Below, piece after piece: positions 8,978 through 16,764 of a DNA stretch of 30,092 nt (position 1 is its first letter; each line of letters begins with the position of its first letter). The notes beneath the pieces are model-generated. The model saw only the letters and a list, made by a program, of their open reading frames with translations, was not told the origin of the DNA and did not search any database. Position numbers and translations under genes: made by a program. This DNA is from Alphaproteobacteria bacterium (lineage in GTDB: Bacteria > Pseudomonadota > Alphaproteobacteria > GCA-2731375), in NCBI GenBank assembly GCA_030746295.1, contig JASLMY010000026.1, positions 1 to 30,092 on the forward strand, in the 5' to 3' direction.

Positions 8978-8989
8978 CAATGAATGGCT
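8954..8989. promoter_or_regulatory. Perfect 14-bp inverted repeat, probable MarR-type operator
   Basis: Arms AGCCATTCATTGTT (8954-8967) and AACAATGAATGGCT (8976-8989) are perfectly complementary around an 8-nt centre CGTATGCA. The core TTGTT-CG-TAT-GCAAACAA has the AT-rich palindromic character of MarR-family operators. It covers the spacer and -35 of the promoter upstream of hyuA, an ideal position for repression by the MarR protein encoded in the same operon. An outer pair CGAGGC/GCCTCG (8939-8944, 8990-8995) extends the symmetry. No T-run follows, so a terminator for the upstream gene is less likely. Confidence 0.65.
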
Positions 8990-9011
8990 GCCTCGATGAC
9001 ACCTTCGGGCC

Positions 9012-9812
9012 TTAGTCGGGCCAGGGGTAACGGTCCGTGACCTCGGAAAGGGGTAGCTCGATCCCGCTGGCGGCGGCAGCCTCGCGAAAGAGTCCCATGT
9101 CCTTTCGAACCAGACTCATGACATGCGCCCACATCGGCTGGATCGCCTCCCAATTTTGCACGACGAAGCTGTCGCCGGAGGCATTTGCCAGGATCTCCAG
9201 CAGCTGCTCGCCCGACATGCCGTAGGCGGCGGCGAAGGCGCGGGCCTCGATCACCGCGGCGAAGCTGCCGGCGACGGCGGCGTTATTGGCGAGCTTGGCC
9301 ACCTGTCCCATGCCCGGCCCGCCGCAGACCAGGATCGTGCCGAAGACCTCCAAAAGCGGTCGGGCGCGTTCGATCACCACCGCCTCGCCGCCCACCATCA
9401 GCGCCAGCGTGCCCTCGGCGGCGCGGAACGGAAAGCCGCTGACCGGCACGTCGAGGACGCCGACCTCGCGTGCCGCCGCCTCGGCGGCGAGCTCGCGGCA
9501 GAAGCCTGGGTCGATGGTGCTCATGACGATCAGCGTCGCCCCCGGCGCCATGGCGGCCAACACGCGGCCCGCGCCCAGGGTCAGGGCCCGGGTCTCCTCG
9601 GTGTCGCGCACCATGGTGACGACCGCCTCGGCATCGCGGGCGCAGTCGGCTGCGCTCGATCGCTCCTCGAGGCCGTCCGCGGCCAACGCCTCGACGCCAC
9701 CGCGGCTGCGGTTGACGGCGCTCGCCACTCGCCAGCCCTGCGACAACAGGCGCCTCGCCATGGGCACGCCCATCTCGCCCAGGCCGAAGAAACCGATCCG
9801 CCTCGCGTCCAT
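9012..9812 (-). CDS. 3-hydroxyisobutyrate dehydrogenase-like NAD(P)-dependent oxidoreductase
   Basis: A 266-residue member of the beta-hydroxyacid dehydrogenase family. It shows the Rossmann motif GFFGLGEMGVPMA at residues 8-20, the substrate-binding motif DVPVSG, and GMGQVAKLANNA with the catalytic lysine, followed by the conserved KDMGLF lysine. Start ATG at 9812 has a GGGAGGG site upstream. It is about 25-30 residues shorter than usual family members at the C-terminus. It is encoded just upstream of the hyuA operon on the same strand, but the operon's own promoter lies between them. A member of this family reduces 2-formylglutarate in Eubacterium barkeri nicotinate fermentation, which fits the reductase next door; tartronate semialdehyde or another short hydroxyacid substrate is also possible. 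Confidence 0.88.
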   Translation of the reverse strand: MDARRIGFFGLGEMGVPMARRLLSQGWRVASAVNRSRGGVEALAADGLEERSSAADCARDAEAVVTMVRDTEETRALTLGAGRVLAAMAPGATLIVMSTIDPGFCRELAAEAAAREVGVLDVPVSGFPFRAAEGTLALMVGGEAVVIERARPLLEVFGTILVCGGPGMGQVAKLANNAAVAGSFAAVIEARAFAAAYGMSGEQLLEILANASGDSFVVQNWEAIQPMWAHVMSLVRKDMGLFREAAAASGIELPLSEVTDRYPWPD

Positions 9813-9978
9813 TCCGCCCTCCCTCGTCCGACAAAGGAGGATACGGCGCAGGCGCGGTCTTGTCTTGTTTCGCTGGAGAGGGTGCCGGAGCCCCCGTCAG
9901 CCAGGAACGGAGGGAGGGGGGTCCCAGAGCCGCGGAGCCGCGGCCGGGAGCTCCGGCGAGACCGGCAGGCGGAGTTTG

Positions 9979-10290
9979 CTACTTCTTGGCAGCGCAGGGG
10001 TTGCAGGCCTTCTTGGCGGCGCAAGGATTGCAGCCCTTGGCCGCACAGGGGTTGCAGCCCTTCTTGGCGGCGCAAGGATTGCAGCCCTTCTTGGCCGCAC
10101 AGGGGTTGCAGCCCTTGGCGGCACAAGGATTGCAGCCCTTCTTGGCACCACAGGCGGCGGCCAACTGCACGGTTCCGTCGCCGGCGGCATAGGCCGGATT
10201 GGGCAGCGCGGCGGCGTTGACGGCCAGTGCCGTCGTCGCGCCCAACAGAACCGCGGCTTGCTTGATCTTCGAAGTGTTGCGTTTGCGCAC
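9979..10290 (-). CDS. Small exported cysteine-rich CNPC-repeat protein
   Basis: A 103-residue protein with no family I can name. It starts at a GTG ending at 10290 with a GGAAGGGA ribosome site about 8 nt upstream; an in-frame ATG at 10326 lacks one. Residues 1-35 look like a Sec signal peptide (basic MRKRNTSKIK, then a hydrophobic stretch, then cleavage near PAYA|AG). The mature part is a short VQLAAACGAKK linker followed by six units of [G/A]CNPCAAK(K), giving 13 cysteines and many lysines and no aromatic residues. Regular CxxC spacing suggests metal or redox binding outside the cytoplasm. No maturation enzyme or metal transporter is adjacent. The gene stands alone, with a palindrome TGACGA-AG-TCGTCA at 10410-10423 in its upstream region. 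Confidence 0.72.
   Translation of the reverse strand: MRKRNTSKIKQAAVLLGATTALAVNAAALPNPAYAAGDGTVQLAAACGAKKGCNPCAAKGCNPCAAKKGCNPCAAKKGCNPCAAKGCNPCAAKKACNPCAAKK
9982..10137 (-). repeat. Six tandem 24/27-bp units encoding CNPCAAK(K)
   Basis: Six in-frame units are seen, of lengths 27, 27, 24, 27, 27 and 24 bp in plus-strand order. Differences are mainly the presence or absence of one lysine codon and alternation of ggcggcgcaaggatt and gccgcacaggggtt versions, which suggests a two-unit duplication history. This is a coding repeat. Confidence 0.85.
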
Positions 10291-10409
10291 GATGAGAGTC
10301 CCTTCCGAGATAATGATCACGTCCATGCCCCCGAGACGGCGCGCCTTGGTCGCCGGCCACGAGCAATCGAAGCCTCGCAGCAAATGATCACGAAACTGTC
10401 CCGGGCCGA

Positions 10410-10423
10410 TGACGAAGTCGTCA
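10410..10423. promoter_or_regulatory. Perfect palindrome TGACGA-AG-TCGTCA upstream of the Cys-rich gene
   Basis: Six-bp perfect arms 2 bp apart, 120 bp upstream of the GTG of the Cys-rich gene and 37 bp past the sarcosine oxidase operon stop. It could be an operator for the Cys-rich gene. No matching regulator is identified in the window. Confidence 0.25.
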
Positions 10424-10434
10424 CGGCGATAACA

Positions 10435-10455
10435 AGATCGTGTCCGATACGATCT
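10435..10455 (-). terminator. Possible weak terminator after soxG
   Basis: Just 5 nt after the soxG stop (minus strand) AGATCGT and ACGATCT form a 7-bp hairpin with a 7-nt loop, followed by TGTT. The stem is only moderately GC-rich and the T-tract is short, so this is a weak call. Confidence 0.3.
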
Positions 10456-10460
10456 GTCGT

Positions 10461-11072
10461 CTAGGTCACCCGACAACCATACTCGGCGCCGGCATGGCAC
10501 AGGCTCTGCCAGAGCGAGAGGGCGAGCCCACGGGCCGCGTAGACGTCGAAGGTAGGCGCATCGTCGAGGCAGTCGATCAACGCCGGCACATGGAAGAGCG
10601 CCGTCTGGGCGCACGCCCCTGCGCCGAAGGCCGCCGGGTGGGTGTCGAGACCGCATCCCTTGGCGAGCACCCGGCGCGACGGCTCGCCGGCAAGACGGAT
10701 GACGGCACGAGAATGCGACAAGTCGACGACCGCCGCCTCGGTGCCGTTCAGGATCTGGAAGAGTTCGGACTCGAGATCTCGCCGCTCCGGCTCGACGACG
10801 TGCCAGCACCAGGGTCCCGCCCAGATCAGACGCATGGCGTCGTCGCCGGCGCTGCTGTTGTAGGCCTCGGGCGGGCGATGCCCGAGCGCGGCTTCCAACC
10901 GCGCCACGACCTCGGCGGCTTCACGATGATCGCTCTCCACCTGCACTGTAGTGAGCCCCTGCCGTTGCGTAAGGTGAAGCCGCGGGCCGTCGGCGGCGAC
11001 AGCGCCAAAGTCGCCCGGCTCGTATCCGGCGGCCAGGGCCGACAGGCGTTCCGGCGTCGTCGTTTCAGCCAC
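10461..11072 (-). CDS. soxG: Sarcosine oxidase subunit gamma
   Basis: Gamma subunit (203 residues) of heterotetrameric sarcosine oxidase, the last gene in the soxBDAG order. It is a small aminomethyltransferase-like domain protein without cofactor ligands that packs against the alpha subunit. Visible family stretches are DGPRLHLTQR near the N-terminus, WCWHVVEP, VVDLSHSRAVIRLAG and the typical CGLDTHPAAFGAGACAQT with LFHVPALI after it. I chose the GTG at 11072 because GGAGGG lies 7 nt upstream and it overlaps the alpha-subunit stop; an ATG at 11087 would add five residues but has no ribosome site. Family call is secure through sequence and position. Confidence 0.88.
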   Translation of the reverse strand: MAETTTPERLSALAAGYEPGDFGAVAADGPRLHLTQRQGLTTVQVESDHREAAEVVARLEAALGHRPPEAYNSSAGDDAMRLIWAGPWCWHVVEPERRDLESELFQILNGTEAAVVDLSHSRAVIRLAGEPSRRVLAKGCGLDTHPAAFGAGACAQTALFHVPALIDCLDDAPTFDVYAARGLALSLWQSLCHAGAEYGCRVT

Positions 11073-14000
11073 GCTGGCGCCCTCCATCGGGATCGTAGAA
11101 GACCGGGTCGGCAAGCCGGACCTGCAAGCGTTGCCCGTGCAGCGGCGACAATGCCCAGACAGTCTCGCCCAGCCGCTCGCGGCCGCGGGCGCAGAAGCCG
11201 AGCGAGACCGGATGGCCGAGCGTCGGGCTGACATAGGCCGAGGCGGAGACGTGGCCGAGCTTTGCCATCGGCATCGGCTGGTCCGGTTCCTCGACCAGGA
11301 TGGCGCCGGGCTCGATCCGGGTCGTGCCGTCGACCGGCACCAGGCCGACGAATTTGGGCCGCATCTCGTCGAGAAAGGCCTCGGCATCGATCATCCGGCT
11401 GCCGATGAACTCTTTCCTGCTGCTCTGCATCCGCCCGAGGCCCAAATCGTCCGCGGTCGTGCGCCCGTCGAGCTCGCCGCCGGCGACATGGCCCTTCTCG
11501 ATCCGCATCACCGCCATCGCCTCGGTGCCGTAGGCGATGATGCCCTCGGCGGCACCCGCTTCTAGGATCGCCCGCCAGACCGGCTCGCCGTAGTCGGCAC
11601 CGACGTTGATCTCGTAGCTCAATTCGCCCGAGAAGCTGATGCGGAAGACCCGGGCTGGCACGCCGGCGACCTCGGTGTCGGCCACGCCCATGAAGGGCAG
11701 CGCTTCGTTGGAGACGTCGAGCCCGGGCGCTACCTTGGCAAGGACGTCGCGCGCCCTCGGCCCCGCCAGCGCCATTGCCGCCCATTGCTCGGTGACCGAG
11801 ACCGCCTTGACCCGAAGCTCGGGCCAGACGACCTGCAGGTAGTATTCGAGGTGGCTCATCACCGGGCCGGCGTTGGTCGTCGTCGTCGTCATCAGATAGC
11901 GGTGCTCGGCGAGGCGCGAGGTGGTGCCGTCGTCCCAGACCAGGCCGTCCTCGCGCAGCATCAGGCCGTAGCGGGCCTTACCGACCGCAAGGGTCTTCCA
12001 GCCGTTGGTGTAGAGCCGGTTCAGAAACTCGGCCGCGTCCGGCCCCTGGATGTCGATCTTGCCCAGCGTCGAGACATCGACCAGGCCGACCCCCTCGCGT
12101 ACGCCGGTCACCTCGCGGGCGACGGCGGCCTCGACCGTGGCCCGGTCCCGGCTCTCGCCCGCCTTCAAGTAATAGTTCGGCCGCTTCCAGAGCCCGGCCT
12201 CGACGAAGACGCCGCCGTTGGCGGCGTGCCAATCGTGCATGGCGGTGCGCCGGATCGGGGCCTCGTGGTCGCCGACGTCGGCGCCGACGAGGGCGCCGAT
12301 CGCCACCGGCTGATAGGGCGGGCGATAGGTGGTGGTACCGACCGCCTCGATCTCGACGCCCCGGGCCTCGGCCATGATCGCAAGGCCGTTGACGTTGGCG
12401 GTCTTGCCCTGGTCGGTACCCATGCCCAGCGTGGTGTAGCGCTTCAGGTGCTCGACCGAGACATAGCCCTCGCGGTGCGCCAAGCGGATGTCCTCGACGG
12501 TGACGTCATTCTGGAAGTCGACGAAGCGCTTGCCTTTGATGGTGGCCGGCAGCGGCACTTGCCAGAGGGGCCGCATCGGCGCTTCTTCGCGCATCTCGAC
12601 CATCGGCATCTCGGGTGCGTGGGAGATGCTGAAGCCTAGGCTTCGGGCCGCTTCGGCGCCGGCGTCGGAGCCGTGGGCCAGGCAATCCGCTAAAGCGAGG
12701 TCACCATTGGCGGCGCCCGCAACCGAAGGCCGGCCCCGGGCGCCCGCGCCCGGCCGGAAGGCGCCGAGGCCGGGATCGTAGACGGGCCGCCCACCCGCCT
12801 GTGCGTATAGGTGCAGGGTCGGCTCGAAACCGCCGGAGACCGCCAACAGGTCGCATTCGATGCGGCGAACGCCGCCCGCGACGCCGGCACCATCGGCGTC
12901 GAGCTCCATCACCTCGACGCCGTCGAGCGCCTTGGCCCCGGTAGCCCGAACGACCACGGAACCGACCAGGCACTCGATGCCCGCCGCCCAGGCCGTCTCG
13001 GCCCAGGTGCCGCGAGTGCCGGTGCGGGGGTCGACCACCGCGCCGACCTCGACACCGGCCGCGCGCAGGTCGAGGGCGGTCCGATAGCCCGAGTCGTTAT
13101 TGGCGAAGACCACCGCGCGCCGGCCGGCGATGACGGCGAAGCGGTTGCGATAACTCCGCACCGCCGAGGCCAGCATGACGCCGGGACGGTCGTTGTCGGC
13201 GAAGACGAGGGGCCGTTCCTGGGCGCCGGTGGCGAGCACGACCCGGCGGGCGCGAAGCTTCCAATAGCGCTGACGGACGGTGTGCGGCGGCGGCAGGGCC
13301 AAGTGGTCGGCAACGCGCTCGACGGCACCGACGACGTTGTCGTCGTAGTAGCCGAAAGCGCTTGTGCGCCTGAGCAGCGTGACCTCGGGCAAGTCTTCCA
13401 GCTCGGCAACGACACTACGGACCCAGTCGAGTGCCGGCGCGCCATCGATCTCTTCCCGCTCGCCGCGAAGCGCGCCGCCGACATCGTCCTGCGCGTCCAG
13501 CAGCGTGACGCGGGCGCCACTGCGCCCCGCCGCCAGCGCTGCCGCCAACCCGGCCGGCCCACCGCCGACGACGAGGACGTCGGCGTGCACGTTCATGCGC
13601 TCGTAGGCGTCCGGGTCCGGCTCCAGGCCGCCCCGGCCCAGGCCTGCCGCCCGGCGGATGATCTTCTCGTAGGTCAGCCAGGCCCGGGCCGGCCACATGA
13701 AGGTCTTGTAGTAGAAGCCGGCCGGCATCAGGGCCGAGAAGCGGTTGTTGAGGCCCAGGATGTCAAAATCGAGTGATGGCCACCGGTTCTGGCTTTTCGC
13801 TTCCAGGCCATCGAAGAGCGCGATCTCGGTGGCCCGGGTGTTGGGCTCCAACCGGGCGCGGGTGCGAAGCTCGACGAGCGCGTTCGGCTCCGCCGCCCCG
13901 GTCGTGACGATGCCGCGCGGGCGGTGGTACTTGAAGCTGCGGCCGACCAGGCGGACACCGTTCGCCAGCAGGGCCGAGGCGAGCGTGTCGCCCTCGAAGC

Positions 14001-14088
14001 CGTCGAATTCATGGCCGTCGAAGCGGAAGCGAAGCGGTCGGGTCCGCTCGATCAGGCCACCCTCGGCCAGGCGGAAGGGTTGGCTCAC
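11065..14088 (-). CDS. soxA: Sarcosine oxidase subunit alpha
   Basis: A 1007-residue alpha subunit of tetrameric sarcosine oxidase, which oxidises sarcosine to glycine and passes the methyl carbon to tetrahydrofolate. The N-terminal domain (about 20-110) has the ferredoxin-like fold sequence FDGHEFDGFEGDTLASALL. A dinucleotide-binding motif VLVVGGGPAGLAAALAAG is at about 171-188, a second nucleotide-binding region follows (RAVVFANNDSGYRTALDLR), and the last 370 residues are a GcvT-type folate-binding domain with GVGLVDVSTLGKIDIQGPDA and GELSYEINVGADYGEPVW. It starts at GTG 14088, preceded by GAGGGGGG, and shares GTGA with the delta-subunit stop. Not to be confused with the thiosulfate-oxidising soxA at 29398. 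Confidence 0.95.
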   Translation of the reverse strand: MSQPFRLAEGGLIERTRPLRFRFDGHEFDGFEGDTLASALLANGVRLVGRSFKYHRPRGIVTTGAAEPNALVELRTRARLEPNTRATEIALFDGLEAKSQNRWPSLDFDILGLNNRFSALMPAGFYYKTFMWPARAWLTYEKIIRRAAGLGRGGLEPDPDAYERMNVHADVLVVGGGPAGLAAALAAGRSGARVTLLDAQDDVGGALRGEREEIDGAPALDWVRSVVAELEDLPEVTLLRRTSAFGYYDDNVVGAVERVADHLALPPPHTVRQRYWKLRARRVVLATGAQERPLVFADNDRPGVMLASAVRSYRNRFAVIAGRRAVVFANNDSGYRTALDLRAAGVEVGAVVDPRTGTRGTWAETAWAAGIECLVGSVVVRATGAKALDGVEVMELDADGAGVAGGVRRIECDLLAVSGGFEPTLHLYAQAGGRPVYDPGLGAFRPGAGARGRPSVAGAANGDLALADCLAHGSDAGAEAARSLGFSISHAPEMPMVEMREEAPMRPLWQVPLPATIKGKRFVDFQNDVTVEDIRLAHREGYVSVEHLKRYTTLGMGTDQGKTANVNGLAIMAEARGVEIEAVGTTTYRPPYQPVAIGALVGADVGDHEAPIRRTAMHDWHAANGGVFVEAGLWKRPNYYLKAGESRDRATVEAAVAREVTGVREGVGLVDVSTLGKIDIQGPDAAEFLNRLYTNGWKTLAVGKARYGLMLREDGLVWDDGTTSRLAEHRYLMTTTTTNAGPVMSHLEYYLQVVWPELRVKAVSVTEQWAAMALAGPRARDVLAKVAPGLDVSNEALPFMGVADTEVAGVPARVFRISFSGELSYEINVGADYGEPVWRAILEAGAAEGIIAYGTEAMAVMRIEKGHVAGGELDGRTTADDLGLGRMQSSRKEFIGSRMIDAEAFLDEMRPKFVGLVPVDGTTRIEPGAILVEEPDQPMPMAKLGHVSASAYVSPTLGHPVSLGFCARGRERLGETVWALSPLHGQRLQVRLADPVFYDPDGGRQRG

Positions 14089-14375
14089 GTTCCCCCCTCC
14101 CCGTCGCCCAGGTCGTCGGCCGGCAGGCCGGTTGCCAGCACCTCGTGGCTATAGGTGTCGCGCAGCACCTTGACGAAGGCGCGGCAGCCGTTGCTGTGCT
14201 GCCACAACTCGAGATGCGGCCCCTGCGGGTTGTCGCGAAGGTAGACGTAGTCGTGCCAGGGCGCGCGGTCCGCCGCCTCGGCGCCGATCGGTGGCCGTGC
14301 TTTGGTCGCATCGCCGATATAGGTGAACTCGGCATGGTCGCGCAGACCACAATAGGGACAAGCGATACGGATCAT
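14085..14375 (-). CDS. soxD: Sarcosine oxidase subunit delta
   Basis: A 96-residue zinc-binding delta subunit. The sequence shows C6-P-Y-C9 at the N-terminus and H60-x3-C64 in LWQHSNGCRAF, matching the four zinc ligands known in the family. Other typical stretches are DYVYLRDNPQGPHLELW and VLRDTYSHEVL. The ATG at 14375 overlaps the soxB TGA by one base (TGATG), and the stop overlaps the alpha-subunit GTG by 4 bp, so translation is probably coupled. It holds the alpha and beta subunits together in the tetramer. Confidence 0.95.
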   Translation of the reverse strand: MIRIACPYCGLRDHAEFTYIGDATKARPPIGAEAADRAPWHDYVYLRDNPQGPHLELWQHSNGCRAFVKVLRDTYSHEVLATGLPADDLGDGEGGT

Positions 14376-15631
14376 CAGTGATGCCCCGGGAAGGGACCGG
14401 CGCCGCGCTCGTCCAGCAGCCGACCGGTCGCGAAGCGGTCGAGGCGGTAGGCCTCGTTCAGGGGATGCGGCGCCTCATTGGCGATTGTGTGGGCGAAGAC
14501 CCAGCCCGAGCCCGGCGTCGCCTTGAAGCCGCCGTAGCACCAGCCGCAGTTGAGGTAGAGATTGGCGAGCGGCGAAGCGCCGATGATCGGGCTGCCGTCC
14601 ATCGACATGTCCATAACCCCGCCCCAACTGCGCACCATACGAAGCCGCGAGAGATGCGGGATCATCGCCAGGCCGGCGGTCAAAACGTGCTCCACCGTCG
14701 GCAGATTGCCGCGCTGGGCGTACGAGTTGTACATGTCGAGATCGCCGCCGAAGACGAGCCCGCCCTTGTCCGACTGGCTGATGTAGAAGTGCCCGGCGCC
14801 GTAGGTGACGACGTGGTCGATCATCGGCTTCAGGCCCTCGGAGACGAAGGCCTGCAAAACGTGGCTCTCGATCGGCAGGGTCAGCCCGGCCATCGCCGCG
14901 ACCCGGCCGGTGTTGCCCGCAACCGCCAGCCCGACCTTGTTGCAGCCGATCTCGCCTCGGGTCGTCTCAAGCCCCGTGATCCGGTCGCCGTCGCGGCGGA
15001 AGCCCGTGACCTCGCAGTTCTGGATGATGTCGACGCCGAGCCGATCGGCACCGCGGGCATAGCCCCAGGCAACGGCATCGTGCCGAGCCGTACCGCCACG
15101 CCGCTGCATCAGCCCACCCCGGATCGGAAAGCGGGCGGCCTCAGAGAAGTTGAGATAGGGGATCTCGGCACGGATCCGGTCGCGGCTCATCAGCTCGGCG
15201 TCGATGCCGTTCAGCCGCATCGCGTTGCCGCGCCGGGCAAAGCCCTCCAGCTGGCCTTCCGAGTGGGCCAGGTTGAGGACCCCGCGCTGGCTGAACATGA
15301 CGTTGAAGTTGAGCTCCTGGGAAAGGCCCTCCCAAAGTTTCAGCGAGTGCTCGTAGAAGGGGCCGTTGCCGTCGAGCATATAGTTGGAGCGGACGATGGT
15401 GGTGTTGCGCCCGGTGTTGCCGCCGCCGAGATAGCCCTTCTCCAGGACCGCGACGTCGCGGAGCCCATGCAGCTTGGCGAGATAGAAGGCGGTGGCGAGG
15501 CCGTGGCCGCCGCCGCCGACGATGACGACGTCGTAGTGGCGTTTCGGCTCCGGGTCGCGCCAAGCCCGCTGCCAGTTACGATGCCCGGTGAGGGCGTTGG
15601 CGACGAGGTGCCGGAAGGAATAACGAGACAT
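14375..15631 (-). CDS. soxB: Sarcosine oxidase subunit beta
   Basis: A 418-residue flavin-containing beta subunit that carries the sarcosine-oxidising site. VVIVGGGGHGLATAFYLAK at 35-53 is the FAD-binding Rossmann motif. H184 in GGTARHDAVAWGYARG sits where the family's covalent FMN-binding histidine is found. The segment GGVMDMSMDGSPIIG is also typical. I start it at ATG 15631, which gives the usual family N-terminus MSRYSFRHLV; a longer frame to 15727 lacks similarity. The 242-bp divergent gap to the dioxygenase gene should hold the operon promoter; it includes an inverted repeat ACGGGC/GCCCGT at 15779-15797. No glyA, folD or purU gene follows, unlike many sox operons. Confidence 0.93.
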   Translation of the reverse strand: MSRYSFRHLVANALTGHRNWQRAWRDPEPKRHYDVVIVGGGGHGLATAFYLAKLHGLRDVAVLEKGYLGGGNTGRNTTIVRSNYMLDGNGPFYEHSLKLWEGLSQELNFNVMFSQRGVLNLAHSEGQLEGFARRGNAMRLNGIDAELMSRDRIRAEIPYLNFSEAARFPIRGGLMQRRGGTARHDAVAWGYARGADRLGVDIIQNCEVTGFRRDGDRITGLETTRGEIGCNKVGLAVAGNTGRVAAMAGLTLPIESHVLQAFVSEGLKPMIDHVVTYGAGHFYISQSDKGGLVFGGDLDMYNSYAQRGNLPTVEHVLTAGLAMIPHLSRLRMVRSWGGVMDMSMDGSPIIGASPLANLYLNCGWCYGGFKATPGSGWVFAHTIANEAPHPLNEAYRLDRFATGRLLDERGAGPFPGHH

Positions 15632-15873
15632 CGCCTGAACTTCGCCCTTCGATCGCCGCGCTGCCCGTTGCGTCGCAGCGGAGAGTGAAATCTTTGCCTT
15701 GAAAGAACTGCGTGGGCAAGACGCCATGACGGCGACCGACCACAGAAATCGAATCCGGCGACTCGGTGTCGACGATTTACGGGCGATGCAAGCCCGTCCA
15801 TACTCCGGCCAACTACGAGTGCTTGCGCCGCTCGCCGGACGACGACAGGTGCGTTTGCAAGAAGGCTGATGTC

Positions 15874-16761
15874 ATGGAGATGATCCCCCTCGGGCCCGAA
15901 TTCGGCGTCGAGCTTCGCGGTGTCTCGATGCTGGACGTCGCCAGCAAGGACGCCAGCTATCGAGCCGTGCGCGAAGCCTTCGAGGCTCATTCGGTGGTCC
16001 TGCTGCGCGACCAGGAGATCGCCGACGACGTGCAGGTCGCCTTCTCGCGGGCCTTCGGTCCGCTGGAGCTCGGCAAGGTGAGCTCGCTCGGCGCCGGCGG
16101 CTTCTACGGCCGCATCACCAACATGGCCCAAGACGGTAGCCTGATGCCGTCCGACCACCGCCAGTACCTGGTCAACCAAGCGAACCAGCTCTGGCATGCC
16201 GACAGCTCCTTCGTCGCCACGCCGGCGATGGCCTCTGTGTTGTCGGCGCGTGTGGTGCCGGACGAGGACGGCGAGACCGAGTTCGCCTCGACGCGGCTCG
16301 CCTGGGAACGGCTGCCGGCGGCGCGCCAGGCCGAGCTTCAGGACCTGATCGTGACCCACTCCTACGCCTATTCCCGCAACCGGATCGATCCAGAGCTGAT
16401 GACGCCCGAGCAACACCGGACCATGCCGCCTGTCAGGTGGCGCATGACTTGGCGTAATCCCGTCAACGGCCGCCGCGCCCTCTACATCGCCAGCCATGCC
16501 GGTGCCATCGACGGCATGGCCGAGGAGCCAGCGCAAGCGTTGCTGGCCGAGCTGATCGAAGAGGCGACGGCACCGGACCGCACCTATCTGCACCGCTGGC
16601 GGGCTGGCGATGTCGTGCTCTGGGACAACCGTGCCACCCTGCATCGCGGGCGGCCCTGGCCCACCGACCAGGCGCGCTTGATGATCCGCACCACGATCTC
16701 GGCCACCGAGGCCGACGGCCTCGCCGAGCTTCGGCCGCCGACGCCGGTCGCCGCCGACTGA
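15874..16761 (+). CDS. TfdA/TauD family Fe(II)/2-oxoglutarate-dependent dioxygenase
   Basis: A 295-residue non-haem iron dioxygenase that uses 2-oxoglutarate and O2 to hydroxylate or cleave its substrate. The HxD pair is H108-A-D110 in NQLWHADSSF, the distal histidine is H257 in NRATLHRGRPW, and R272 in RLMIRTT fits the 2-oxoglutarate-binding arginine. DGETEFASTRLAWERLP is close to the TfdA (2,4-D dioxygenase) subgroup. I chose ATG 15874, with AGAAGG 8 nt upstream; in-frame GTG starts further up have no ribosome site. It is divergent from sarcosine oxidase and convergent with the aminotransferase gene, 3 bp away. The substrate is unknown. Confidence 0.9.
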   Translation: MEMIPLGPEFGVELRGVSMLDVASKDASYRAVREAFEAHSVVLLRDQEIADDVQVAFSRAFGPLELGKVSSLGAGGFYGRITNMAQDGSLMPSDHRQYLVNQANQLWHADSSFVATPAMASVLSARVVPDEDGETEFASTRLAWERLPAARQAELQDLIVTHSYAYSRNRIDPELMTPEQHRTMPPVRWRMTWRNPVNGRRALYIASHAGAIDGMAEEPAQALLAELIEEATAPDRTYLHRWRAGDVVLWDNRATLHRGRPWPTDQARLMIRTTISATEADGLAELRPPTPVAAD

Positions 16762-16764
16762 GCC

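Noticed and set aside
8954..8989. Rho-independent terminator for the dehydrogenase gene
   Set aside because: No T-run follows on either strand and the stem is AT-rich; its place over a promoter fits an operator better.
9982..10137. CRISPR-like array because of regular short repeats
   Set aside because: The repeats are directly tandem without spacers and encode CNPCAAK units in frame.
14378..15688. Plus-strand frame of 436 codons opposite soxB
   Set aside because: Shadow of the sarcosine oxidase beta-subunit gene.
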